Positions 11,501 through 20,043 of a stretch of DNA of 64,000 bases are shown here, in pieces. The notes beneath the pieces are model-generated. The model was not told the DNA's origin. It worked only from the letters and a program-made list of their open reading frames with translations, and did no database searches. A program made the translations under genes and the position numbers. The stretch comes from Bacteroidota bacterium (GTDB lineage: Bacteria; Bacteroidota; Bacteroidia; B-17B0; Aurantibacillaceae): NCBI GenBank assembly GCA_016711805.1, contig JADJSH010000014.1:62001-126000 (forward strand), in the 5' to 3' direction. Position 1 is the first letter of the stretch; each line of letters begins with the position of its first letter.

Positions 11501-13475
11501 AATGAAATTCTAGAATTAGCTACTTTAATAGACCTTGTTGAGTCGACAGGTGAAAAACTTAAACTTTGGTCAAAAATATCTTTGCAAATTTATACAGTAA
11601 ATAGAATAGAACTTTTTAAAGAAGTTTGTAAGGAGCATCTAATTAATTTACTTACTTCATGGGATAAACCAACTACTACATATCAATTAAGCACAATAAC
11701 AGAAATATCACCAACAATTTTTTTATATAGTAACAATTTGTTTTTCACTGACTACCTCCCTCACCTGAAAGAGAGATATTTTCAAGCTAGTGTTCAAAAA
11801 ATTTGCGATTCAATTCTATCTAAATCTCAAAATGGTTCAATTACCCACGATTCAATTAAGTTAGCCAAATTAGAATATACTGATTTGAATGACTTGTGTT
11901 TAATAATTGAAAAATTATCAGACGATTATCTAATACAAAATTATATTGACGAAATTATAGACGCAATTAGGTCATCGAAAATAAAATTAACTATTGATCA
12001 AAAAAACTCAATAAAATTCAAACTTAAAGCAATAGTTGACAGTAAACTTCCTTCTCCAGGGGGAATTCTACATGAAGGATATAAAATAATTTGTGAAGCG
12101 TCTATATTAACACTAGAAACATATGAGGCTGCTCCATGGCAATTATTAATAAATAGAGCAAATCAAATCAATAATGCATCTGATAAAGCACTTGTTTTAA
12201 TGATTTTAGCTGGGAAAATAACTGTAAAATCAAAGACTAAGAAAATAGAATTAATGGAATCTGCTTTTAATTTAACAAAAACTATTCCCTCGGTTTATGA
12301 TAAAACGAATAGATTTGATGCATCGTGGGAAAATTGGTTAGATATTGATAAAGGTAAATTTACTCAACATATTAAATTAGCATACCAAGATTTACTACAA
12401 AGTAAAGACGGAGAATTGAAAAGCTTACGCAATTTGATCGACGTTGCCCAACAACACGATGCAAAATTAGCAGAGTCATTTGTCACAATGTTAGATCAAG
12501 ATGATACTAGAAAAAATTTAAAAGAGCCTCTCCAAAAAAGAATCGAAGAGAATACAAAAATAAAATCAGCATGTCAAAATTATAACTCTCTTGAGCATCT
12601 TGAATCGAAAGAGTTTTCAAAAGTCTTCAGAAAAAACCTTGACGACTTGCGGTCAGGAAAATTATTGTCTAGAGAAATTGCCGATACAATAAGCGTTCTA
12701 GACAAAGCATCTAGCTTTTCACTTAGAACATCCGTAGATGCTTATAATTATTTTATATTTAATGCCATAAAAAAATATGAAACGAATAAAAAAGATGCAA
12801 ATATCATTTCGTCAATATTTAATGCTACAATAGAAAATAGTAAACTTATTTCTCTTCTTTCTACTGATAATTTATACAAAATAAAAAATTTATATAAAGA
12901 TGTAAAACACTCTAATTCGTCAAAAAATCCAATCATTCATGCTGGCGATGCAAACTTGGGTTATGAACAAATTAGTATTTGGTTAAAAGAAAACATAAAG
13001 GAAGATATGTATATTATAGACCCTTATTTTACCGAAAAACAATTGAACATTTTATTACTATATAAAGAATTAATGCCTGATTGCAATATTACTGTGCTAA
13101 CAAGTAAAAAGGGAGGGAATAATTCTCATATTACTTTATCAGATTCTACCTCCGCGAACACGGAGGTATATAAACATGCTTGGCAAAAAATAACCTCAAG
13201 CCCACCACTTCCATAACAATAAAAATTGTTTGGGATAAAAAAACACATCAGAATGTCCTTTTCATGATAGATGGTATATTGCAGGAGAAGCCACTTCATG
13301 TTTATATATAGGTACATCAGTTGATGGCATTGGGAATAGAGACTCTCAATTCATTGAATTAGATAAAGATTCGTTAATTGACGTAAAAAATATGATTGAT
13401 AAATATATATATAAGGAAACACGAATTGTCTCTAATTTTAATTTAAAATATGAAAGAATTGATTTAGAAGATTAA
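8528..13475 (+). CDS. Giant STAND-type NTPase with helical repeats and C-terminal PLD-like domain, about five frameshifts
   Basis: The restored protein is about 1650 residues. Residues 41-60 hold Walker A (IDGSEGVGKSTLL), residues 130-140 Walker B (YFVFDGFSEL), and KFIFSGS near 165 is sensor-1-like. A winged-helix-like segment follows near 270-335 (QILSIIAFTDIKL, SETFRKFAQIKLKK). About 1100 residues of alpha-helical repeats come next (DDYDQALYIAN, LLAILAKQIKL). The last 170 residues look phospholipase-D-like: MYIIDPYFTEKQL and ITVLTSKKGG, then, across two frame changes, FHDRWYIAGE and YIGTSVDGIGNRD. Breaks are at 9521-9527, 9624-9629, near 9686, 13198-13212 and 13259-13262; the first two and the last fit single-base homopolymer loss. 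The architecture (NTPase, solenoid sensor, nuclease-like end) resembles anti-phage STAND/Avs proteins, but with the effector-like domain at the C-terminus. A defence role is inferred. Confidence 0.7.
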
Positions 13476-13545
13476 TCCCTAAAACACATTTCTCTAATAT
13501 AGAAAACTAGAAGAAATAATTATTCTACCACTTATTCTCAAAACT

Positions 13546-13570
13546 AGCCACTTGCAAAGTGGCTTTTTTG
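13546..13570 (+). terminator. Intrinsic terminator after the STAND NTPase gene
   Basis: AGCCACTT pairs with AAGTGGCT around a short loop and is followed by TTTTTTG. It lies about 70 bp after the restored stop at 13475. Confidence 0.75.
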
Positions 13571-13596
13571 TTTTAACAAAAACCCAGCGCCGCTGC

Positions 13597-13614
13597 TCCC
13601 GATAGCTATCGGGA
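13597..13614. repeat. Perfect 18-bp palindrome inside a short GC-rich repeat
   Basis: TCCCGATAGCTATCGGGA is perfectly self-complementary and sits in a GC-rich patch (13585-13628) with flanking CAGCGCCGCTGC and GCTGCGG. It lies in the 343-bp gap between the island and the Mla operon. The rest of that gap (13629-13818) is AT-rich and should carry the mlaE promoter; I could not place it with confidence. Confidence 0.6.
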
Positions 13615-13818
13615 TGTAATGCTGCGGTATTCATAAAAGCTTATAACCAATTCTCCCCTTCCTAAAATCAGTAATTAATGTAACTCTTACTGTTTACTGT
13701 ATAAGAAACTAAGCTTTTTCTAGCTTAGATTTGTAAACATGACTTAAATCATCTCAGCAGATGACTTAATTGGCGTTTTCACAATTTAACTTTTGCAATC
13801 TTAGTGCTATACTAAAAC

Positions 13819-14574
13819 ATGATTAAAAACATCTTAATAGAGATTGGCTTAATAGCAAGGTTCACCGCCCGTTTTTTTCGTGAAGTATTTAAACCTCAAT
13901 TTGAATTTTCAGAATTTTTACGCCAGTGTTTTTACATTGGTAATAAGTCCTTCCCATTAGTTGCCATTACCGCATTTATTATGGGTTTGGTTATAACCAT
14001 GCAGTCTCGCCCTACTCTAGTGGAATTTGGTGCTCAAGCGTGGTTACCAAAAATGATTTCTGTTTCCCTAGTGCGAGAAATTGCACCCGTTATTACGGCA
14101 TTAATTTGTGCTGGTAAAATTGGCTCGGGCATTGGTGCCGAATTAGGCTCTATGAAAGTTACCGAACAAATTGATGCTATGGATGTATCAGGAACCAATC
14201 CCTATAAATTTTTAGTTGTGACTCGTGTCATGGCCACAACCTTAATGATTCCTATCCTCGCTATTTTAGCAGATGGCATTTCTTTATATGGTGGTTATTT
14301 AGGTTGTAACATACATGGCGTAGTGAGTTGGGATTTGTTTTGGAATCAAGTGTTTGACACTTTAGTATTTGCGGATATTGTTCCATCTATTTTAAAAACA
14401 TTTTTCTTTGGTTTTATTATTGGCATTATTGGATGCTACCAAGGCTTTAATTCGAGTAAAGGCACCGAAGGTGTTGGTCAATCAGCCAACTCAGCGGTAG
14501 TTATTTCATCATTGTTAGTTTTTATTATTGATTTATTGGCGGTTCAAATAACGGATGCTTTAAATCTAAATTAG
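13819..14574 (+). CDS. mlaE: MlaE-family ABC transporter permease
   Basis: At 251 residues it has the MlaE fold with five to six membrane helices. The conserved central part reads AITAFIMGLVITMQ, then ISVSLVREIAPVITALICAGKIGSGIGAELGSM with the VTEQIDAMDVSG loop that contacts the ATPase. It forms the inner-membrane channel of a phospholipid transport complex that moves lipid between inner and outer membranes. The ATPase gene begins 3 bp after its stop and the MCE protein follows, so the three are one operon. MlaB and MlaC are absent, as is common in Bacteroidota. Start ATG at 13819. Confidence 0.9.
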   Translation: MIKNILIEIGLIARFTARFFREVFKPQFEFSEFLRQCFYIGNKSFPLVAITAFIMGLVITMQSRPTLVEFGAQAWLPKMISVSLVREIAPVITALICAGKIGSGIGAELGSMKVTEQIDAMDVSGTNPYKFLVVTRVMATTLMIPILAILADGISLYGGYLGCNIHGVVSWDLFWNQVFDTLVFADIVPSILKTFFFGFIIGIIGCYQGFNSSKGTEGVGQSANSAVVISSLLVFIIDLLAVQITDALNLN

Positions 14575-14577
14575 TAA

Positions 14578-15345
14578 ATGGCAGAAGTAGTTGAACATAA
14601 CAAAAGTTTTAATTCTTTGGAATCGGTTATTTCCATTAAAGGTTTGCGTAAAGCCTTTGGCGACAATAAAGTGATCAATGGTTTTGATTTTGATTTAAAA
14701 AGAGGCGAAAATGTGGTGGTGTTGGGAAAATCAGGTTCAGGAAAATCGGTATTAATAAAATTGATTATTGGATTGATGAAACCAGACCAAGGCAGCATTG
14801 AAGTGTTTAAAGATAAAGTAGAAACCTTAAGTAACTCTCAATTAGATGAGATGCGTGTGAAGGTTGGTTTTTTATTTCAAAGCAATGCCTTATATGATTC
14901 AATGACAGTTCGCGAAAATTTAGAATTTCCATTACGACGTCATCGAAAAAAAACGAGCAAAGAGGATGTCAATAAATTAGTGATGGAAGCATTAACAAAT
15001 GTAGGCTTACCACAAACCGTTGATATGATGCCTTCTGAACTATCTGGCGGTATGCGCAAACGTATTGCCTTAGCGAGAACTTTAATTTTAAAGCCAGAGA
15101 TTATTTTATACGATGAGCCTACTACTGGTTTAGATCCAATCACTGGGAAAGAAATTAGTCACTTAATGCTTGATATTCAAAAAAAATATAATACCTCTTC
15201 CATCATTATTTCGCATGATATTAATTGTGTGAAAATAGTAGCTAACAGAATTGTGATGTTGATTGATGGAATATGTTACGCAACAGGCACCTATAACGAA
15301 CTTGAAAATTCAACAGACACAAAAGTTAAACAATTTTTCGAATAA
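14578..15345 (+). CDS. mlaF: MlaF-family ABC transporter ATP-binding protein
   Basis: The 255-residue ATPase has Walker A GKSGSGKS (about residue 50), signature LSGGMRKR, Walker B IILYDEPTTGLD and H-loop ISHD. The D-loop motif PTTGLDP is typical of MlaF/Ttg2A. It powers lipid transfer through the MlaE permease encoded immediately upstream. The gene ends 4 bp before the MCE gene starts at 15350. Confidence 0.9.
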   Translation: MAEVVEHNKSFNSLESVISIKGLRKAFGDNKVINGFDFDLKRGENVVVLGKSGSGKSVLIKLIIGLMKPDQGSIEVFKDKVETLSNSQLDEMRVKVGFLFQSNALYDSMTVRENLEFPLRRHRKKTSKEDVNKLVMEALTNVGLPQTVDMMPSELSGGMRKRIALARTLILKPEIILYDEPTTGLDPITGKEISHLMLDIQKKYNTSSIIISHDINCVKIVANRIVMLIDGICYATGTYNELENSTDTKVKQFFE

Positions 15346-15349
15346 AAAC

Positions 15350-16321
15350 ATGGGACAAGAAACTTCAAAAAATATACGAGTAGGCGCATTTGTTTTAGCA
15401 GGAACGGTACTGCTTATTTTCTCCTTGTACTTAATTGGTGCTAAACAAAATTTATTTGGTTCTACCTTCGAATTGAAATCACAATTTAAAAATGTGAACG
15501 GATTAATGCCTGGTAATAATGTACGTTTTACAGGTATTGATGTAGGAACTGTGAAAAGCGTAGAAATCATTAACGACTCTACCGTTGATGTAACTATGGT
15601 GATTGAAAACAAAGTACAAGCTTTTATTAAAAAAAATGCAACGGCCATGGTTGGTACCGATGGTTTGATGGGAAATAAATTAATCAATATCAACTCTTCA
15701 AACGAAAGCGCTCCAAGTGTAGAAGATGGCGACTTTTTAGTTTCTAAAAGTCCTTTAGGCACTGATGATATGATGCGAACATTAAACATTACCAACGAAA
15801 ATGTAAAAGACATCACTATTGATTTAAAAAATATTGTACGTCGTTTAAACAGTCCTAATACTTTATGGAGCATCTTAATGGATACCATCGTTGCCGAAAA
15901 TGTAAAAGAAGCTATTGTTAATATTAAAGTAACTGGCGAGCGCACCGCTATCATCACGGGCGATTTAAGCAGAATTGTGAAACACGTAAAAGAAGGTAAA
16001 GGAACTATTGGTGCTTTAATAGCCGACACAACATTTGCCGTAAAATTAAATCAAAGCATTGTTAATATTAAATTGATTACGGATTCATTAGCTTTAGTAA
16101 CTGGTGATTTGCATTACATTACCAGCAAAGTTAAAAAAGGAGAAGGCGCCATAGGAACCGTTTTAATGGATACAACATTCGTAAACAACTTAAATGAATC
16201 TATGAAAAATGTAAGAAGCGGTACCAAAAACTTTGATGAAGATATGGAAGCCTTAAAGCATAATATTTTATTGAGAAATTATTTCGAGAAAAAAGCAAAA
16301 GCAGAGAAGGAGAAAAGATAG
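15350..16321 (+). CDS. mlaD: MCE-family lipid transport protein (MlaD-like)
   Basis: One membrane helix (AFVLAGTVLLIFSLYLIG, residues 11-30) anchors a periplasmic MCE domain at about 40-115 (VNGLMPGNNVRFTGIDVGTV). The remaining 200 residues are helical with repeated VTGDL/GKGTIGAL units and a charged tail, as in longer MlaD homologues. I chose ATG 15350, 4 bp after the mlaF stop. An in-frame ATG at 15263 would overlap mlaF by 83 bp and put 29 extra residues before the membrane helix. It should carry lipid across the periplasm for the MlaEF pump. Confidence 0.88.
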   Translation: MGQETSKNIRVGAFVLAGTVLLIFSLYLIGAKQNLFGSTFELKSQFKNVNGLMPGNNVRFTGIDVGTVKSVEIINDSTVDVTMVIENKVQAFIKKNATAMVGTDGLMGNKLININSSNESAPSVEDGDFLVSKSPLGTDDMMRTLNITNENVKDITIDLKNIVRRLNSPNTLWSILMDTIVAENVKEAIVNIKVTGERTAIITGDLSRIVKHVKEGKGTIGALIADTTFAVKLNQSIVNIKLITDSLALVTGDLHYITSKVKKGEGAIGTVLMDTTFVNNLNESMKNVRSGTKNFDEDMEALKHNILLRNYFEKKAKAEKEKR

Positions 16322-16333
16322 TTTATTTAGCCT

Positions 16334-16447
16334 GCGTGAGGGATTGCAGTGGAAATCCTTTTGCTGGTCACACTGAGCGGAGTCGAAGTGCGGCAAAAGA
16401 TTGCAACGAAAAGCCCGACGGCGCCTGTTCTTTGCGCAGGCACGCCC
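16334..16447 (-). repeat. Dispersed repeat family copy carrying a second repeat
   Basis: The minus strand reads GGGCGTGCC ... GATTTCCACTGCAATCCCTCACGC, matching the copies at 3034, 37711 and 48131. It starts 12 bp after the mlaD stop. Inside it, 16367-16390 is GTCACACTGAGCGGAGTCGA followed by AGTG, the same motif as one arm of the 49004-49062 repeat. Confidence 0.75.
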
Positions 16448-16465
16448 AAACCTATTAAGCCAAAC

Positions 16466-16496
16466 AAAAAAGCCACTCACAATGTGAATGGCTTTT
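16466..16496. terminator. Bidirectional terminator between mlaD and ferredoxin genes
   Basis: AAAAGCCACTCAC and GTGAATGGCTTTT form a 13-bp stem (one G-U pair) with a 3-base loop, flanked by A's on one side and T/A on the other. It can serve both convergent genes. Confidence 0.75.
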
Positions 16497-16516
16497 AAAA
16501 TATAATAGAGCAACGC

Positions 16517-16867
16517 TTATAAATGCATACTGTCTTTCTTCGCTAAAAGCACGTCTTCTGCTTCCACGTGATCATCGTCTTTAATACAACAATCCACAGG
16601 GCAAACAGCAGCACATTGAGGCTCGTCGTGAAAACCAGCGCACTCCGTACATTTATCAGTAGCAATGTAATACACATCCATACTGTAAGGTGTTTGAGGA
16701 TCGTTAGCATCAGCCGTAATTCCTGTATTCTTTCCAGTAAATTCTCCTTTTACTTTTGTACCATCAGCAAAACGCCATTCAGCGCCGCCTTCATATATCG
16801 CATTATTTGGACACTCTGGTTCACAAGCTCCGCAATTAATGCACTCATCTGTAATTTTAATAGCCAT
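16517..16867 (-). CDS. 2[4Fe-4S] dicluster ferredoxin
   Basis: The 116-residue protein has two cluster-binding motifs. The first is CINCGACEPECPNNAI at residues 10-25. The second, CTECAGFHDEPQCAAVCPVDCC near 73-94, has the extended spacing of Alvin/FdxA-type ferredoxins. It carries electrons in the cytoplasm; the partner is not shown by the sequence. It diverges from an acyl-CoA reductase gene 57 bp away. That pairing is common in Bacteroidota and hints at a functional link, but not proof. Confidence 0.9.
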   Translation of the reverse strand: MAIKITDECINCGACEPECPNNAIYEGGAEWRFADGTKVKGEFTGKNTGITADANDPQTPYSMDVYYIATDKCTECAGFHDEPQCAAVCPVDCCIKDDDHVEAEDVLLAKKDSMHL

Positions 16868-16894
16868 TTTTTCGTTAGTTTTGTGTTCTGTAAT

Positions 16895-16902
16895 AATAAG
16901 AT
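16895..16902 (-). promoter_or_regulatory. -7 box of the ferredoxin gene
   Basis: TATATTTG on the minus strand matches the Bacteroidota TAnnTTTG element exactly, about 28 bp before the ATG at 16867. No clear TTG was found at the -33 position. Confidence 0.45.
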
Positions 16903-16924
16903 TGCAAATATAAGATTAATTTTT

Positions 16925-17971
16925 ATGACCTTAAAACAACGAGAACAAGCTTTTGTTCAATTAGGCTTGTTTATAAACCGACATTTTGCTAACCAATGGC
17001 TCCCAAAAGAGGAGCGTTTTCATAACGACCTTCAAAAACTTACCGAAATAGCCTACGCTTACAACGGTTGGTTTACTCCCGAAAGCATTACCAGAGCTTT
17101 AAATGGCATTTCGTTAATGTTGGACGAAAAAAGTTTAAATGAGTTTACTAAAACCATTAAAGAACCAGCGAATCCTAAAACAGTTGCCGTCATTATGGCT
17201 GGCAATATCCCAGCGGTTGGCTTTCACGACTTAATGTGCGTGTTATTAAGCGGACATAATGTATTAATTAAAGTATCGAGCGACGATCCTGCCCTGATTC
17301 CTTTTTTAACGGGTATGGTTATTTATTACGAGCAAGCATTTGCTCCAAAAATCAATTTCTCGGAAGGAAAACTCATTAATTTTGACGCCGTAATTGCTAC
17401 CGGTAGCGATAATACCGCCAAACATTTTGAATACTATTTTGGCAAATACCCAAATATTATTCGTAAAAACAGAAGTTCGATTGCTGTTTTAAGCGGAAAA
17501 GAAAGCAAAGAAGAATTAGCAGAACTTGGTAAAGACATTTTTTACTATTACGGCCTTGGTTGCCGTAATGTGGGTAAAGTTTATGTGCCCGAAGGTTATA
17601 AATTTGATGGGCTATTTGAAGCTATTTATGACTTTAAATACGTATTGGACAACAAAAAGTACAATAACAATTACGAATACAACCGCGCTATTTACCTTTT
17701 AGACTTAATTCCTTTTTTAGACAATAACTTTTTAATGATCAAAGATAGTGAAGCGTTACACGCTCCTACTTCGGTATTATTTCACGAAAGTTATACTAAT
17801 CAAGAACAACTTGTTGAAAAGATAACACCATTGCTACCAAATATACAATGTATTGTATCTAACTTTGAAATTAAGGGAATTCAAACCGTTGCATTAGGTC
17901 AGAGTCAGGAACCAACTATTTTTGATTTTGCGGACAATGTCAACACCTTGGATTTTTTAAATAGTATTTAA
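16925..17971 (+). CDS. Acyl-CoA reductase (LuxC-like)
   Basis: At 349 residues it matches LuxC-type acyl-CoA/fatty acyl reductases, which are related to aldehyde dehydrogenases and reduce acyl-CoA to aldehyde with NAD(P)H. Visible motifs are VAVIMAGNIPAVGFHDLMCVLLSG (nucleotide-binding region near 90), IKVSSDDPALIPFL, and the catalytic Cys in YYGLGCRNVGKVYVP (near 220). ATG 16925 is used. An open extension to 16568 runs through the divergent ferredoxin gene and is not credible. TAGTTTTG at 16876-16883 is a possible -7 box. The aldehyde's fate cannot be read from this locus. Confidence 0.85.
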   Translation: MTLKQREQAFVQLGLFINRHFANQWLPKEERFHNDLQKLTEIAYAYNGWFTPESITRALNGISLMLDEKSLNEFTKTIKEPANPKTVAVIMAGNIPAVGFHDLMCVLLSGHNVLIKVSSDDPALIPFLTGMVIYYEQAFAPKINFSEGKLINFDAVIATGSDNTAKHFEYYFGKYPNIIRKNRSSIAVLSGKESKEELAELGKDIFYYYGLGCRNVGKVYVPEGYKFDGLFEAIYDFKYVLDNKKYNNNYEYNRAIYLLDLIPFLDNNFLMIKDSEALHAPTSVLFHESYTNQEQLVEKITPLLPNIQCIVSNFEIKGIQTVALGQSQEPTIFDFADNVNTLDFLNSI

Positions 17972-17988
17972 TTTTGTAAATTAGTTAA

Positions 17989-18381
17989 GTGAAATCATTC
18001 AAACACATTATACTAGTAGCATGTTTTGCATTAAGCTTAAATCAAGCTAAATCGCAGATTGTGATGTTTGACACCAATGATTCCATTTCAAATATTATAC
18101 TTCCTAATGTGTTCACTCCAAACTTTGATAGCATTAATGATGTTTTCAGACCTTATTTGGATGAAATTAAAGAAGTAAATTTTAGCATTTATAACCGTTA
18201 TGGTAATTTAATTTTCGAAACTTCTCGTGTAAACGGATTTTGGGACGGAAGAACTACTAGCGGAGAACCTTGCACGGATGGCACGTATTTTTGCGTGTTA
18301 AATGCAACTGGTATTGAAGGCAAAAAGTATAAAGAAAAAACTTTCGTACAATTGTTTACTAACGGATTCTATAAAAAATAA
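17989..18381 (+). CDS. Small secreted protein consisting of a T9SS type B sorting domain
   Basis: After a signal peptide (KHIILVACFALSLNQAKSQ, ending near residue 23), almost all of the 130 residues are the gliding-motility/CHU_C C-terminal domain: ILPNVFTPNFDSINDVF, FSIYNRYGNLIFE, GFWDGRTTSGEPCTDGTYF. This domain normally directs large proteins through type IX secretion, and here there is no cargo. The start is GTG at 17989, 17 bp after the acyl-CoA reductase stop, suggesting co-transcription. It could be a remnant of a larger protein or a small surface protein. Confidence 0.75.
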   Translation: MKSFKHIILVACFALSLNQAKSQIVMFDTNDSISNIILPNVFTPNFDSINDVFRPYLDEIKEVNFSIYNRYGNLIFETSRVNGFWDGRTTSGEPCTDGTYFCVLNATGIEGKKYKEKTFVQLFTNGFYKK

Positions 18382-19366
18382 GATTATTTTATCAGTTAAT
18401 AAAATATCATTCAATTATCCCAATTCCACCCAATTTAAAGGCATTAACTCTGTTTCTTTAAAAGCAGTGCCAGGTAAAATTTTAGCTATCATTGGCAAAA
18501 GTGGTAGCGGAAAAACGACTCTATTAAAATGTATTTATGGTTTAGAGGATTTACAAGAAGGGAAAATTACCATTGATAACAAATTAGTATTGGGTCCTGC
18601 TTATAATTTAATTCCTGGTCACCAAGACATGCGCTTTGTGAGTCAGGACTTTTATGTGTTAGATAACCATACGGTTGAAGAAAACATTAAAGATAAATTA
18701 GCAGGCTACACCGATGAGTACAAACAAAAACGCGCGAATCAACTGTTACGTTTACTTGACTTAACTCCTTATAAAAGCCTCAAAGCCATTACGTTATCAT
18801 CGGGACAAAAACAACGTGTAGCTATTGCTCGTTCATTGGCTGAGTTTCCAAAAGTATTATTGTTAGACGAACCATTTAGTAATTTAGATTTGCCATTGCG
18901 TGATAAAATCTTCACTTACATTCGTCAGCAAATAAAAAAAGAAAACGCTGCGGTTATTTTAGTAACCCATCAACCTGAAGAAGCTTTGCGTTATGCGGAT
19001 GAAACAGCGGTGATGGAAAATGGAAAGCTAATTCAGCATGATGCAACGTTTACTGTTTACTATCAACCAAAAACAAAAAACGTAGCCGCTTTAATGGGAC
19101 GTTATTTTATTTTGGAACAAGATGATTTAATTTCAGCGAAAGTTAAGTTATCAAAGAATCAAACTTATATTCGTCCTAACCAACTACAAATTGTAGAAAC
19201 CAAAGCTCAAGCTCATATTCAAGTGACAGTAACTAATGTTTTTTTTAATGGCTATGGTTTTGAATATTTTGCCGAAACCAAACAAGGCAATTCCGTTTAC
19301 TTTTATTCAAAAGACAATACCATTCAAATAGACGATGCGGTTTATTTGAAAGTGAAGTGGTATTAA
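18302..19366 (+). CDS. ABC transporter ATP-binding protein with C-terminal TOBE-like domain
   Basis: The ATPase core has Walker A GKSGSGKT, Q-loop VSQDF, signature LSSGQKQR, Walker B VLLLDEPFSNLD and H-loop VTHQPEE. The last 90 residues (YIRPNQLQIVETKAQAHIQV) resemble the TOBE-like regulatory domain of PotA/MalK-type importers. The only upstream ATG in frame (18302) overlaps the previous gene by 80 bp. Homology begins near 18383 (ILSVNKISFNYP), where there is no ATG, GTG or TTG, so the real start is unresolved. No permease or binding protein is adjacent, so the substrate is unknown. Confidence 0.75.
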   Translation: MQLVLKAKSIKKKLSYNCLLTDSIKNKIILSVNKISFNYPNSTQFKGINSVSLKAVPGKILAIIGKSGSGKTTLLKCIYGLEDLQEGKITIDNKLVLGPAYNLIPGHQDMRFVSQDFYVLDNHTVEENIKDKLAGYTDEYKQKRANQLLRLLDLTPYKSLKAITLSSGQKQRVAIARSLAEFPKVLLLDEPFSNLDLPLRDKIFTYIRQQIKKENAAVILVTHQPEEALRYADETAVMENGKLIQHDATFTVYYQPKTKNVAALMGRYFILEQDDLISAKVKLSKNQTYIRPNQLQIVETKAQAHIQVTVTNVFFNGYGFEYFAETKQGNSVYFYSKDNTIQIDDAVYLKVKWY

Positions 19367-19386
19367 ACTAAAAAAAACTTATTTAA

Positions 19387-20043
19387 ATGGAAGAAACTAC
19401 AAATGAAATTCTTGAACCAACGAATTTTAGTGATCAAGATGTATTTACTAAAATTTGGACTTCACCACGAAAAATTTTTAAGTATATAAACGAGACGAAT
19501 TACGAAAAATATTTTTACCTTTTATTATTCCTAGCAGGTGTATCAAGAGGCTTTGATAGAGCTTCTACAAAAAACATGGGGGATAATTTACCTTTATTGA
19601 CAATAGTAGGTTTTTCAATTGTTTTAGGCGGATTATTAGGGTGGATTTCATTTTATCTTTATGCGGCTTTAGTCAGCTGGACAGGTAATTGGTTAAAAGC
19701 AGAAGGTGATACAAAATCTATATTTAGGATTTTAACTTATGGAATGTTACCATCCGTTATTGGAACATTTTTACTAATTCCACAAATTGCAGTTTATGGG
19801 AATGAATTATTTAAATCAGAAGGAGATATTACCAGTGCTGGTTTAATCCCTAACCTTGTTGTTTATAGTTGTATGTTTTTGGAATTTGCTTTAGCGATTT
19901 GGACTATAATATTATGTGTGATTGGTATTTCTGAAGTTCAAAAATTATCAATCGGCAAATCTATTATCAATGCATTGCTTCCTGTTATTGTAATTTTAGT
20001 GCCAATCGCACTAATTATGTTATTAATTACAGGAATTAGATAA
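19387..20043 (+). CDS. Yip1/DUF1282-like polytopic membrane protein
   Basis: The 218-residue protein starts with a soluble stretch (DVFTKIWTSPRKIFKYIN), the typical Yip1-family entry, followed by about five membrane helices (GFSIVLGGLLGWISFYLYAAL, GMLPSVIGTFLLIP, NALLPVIVILVPIALIMLLI). The function of the bacterial members is not known. It follows the ABC ATPase by 20 bp on the same strand. The gene ends directly against the convergent acetyltransferase, with the stops adjacent at 20043/20044. Confidence 0.65.
   Translation: MEETTNEILEPTNFSDQDVFTKIWTSPRKIFKYINETNYEKYFYLLLFLAGVSRGFDRASTKNMGDNLPLLTIVGFSIVLGGLLGWISFYLYAALVSWTGNWLKAEGDTKSIFRILTYGMLPSVIGTFLLIPQIAVYGNELFKSEGDITSAGLIPNLVVYSCMFLEFALAIWTIILCVIGISEVQKLSIGKSIINALLPVIVILVPIALIMLLITGIR

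Noticed and set aside
15263..15349. Upstream start for the MCE protein
   Set aside because: It overlaps mlaF by 83 bp and adds residues before the membrane anchor that are not in the family.
16568..16924. N-terminal extension of the acyl-CoA reductase
   Set aside because: It runs antisense through the whole ferredoxin gene; family homology begins at ATG 16925.
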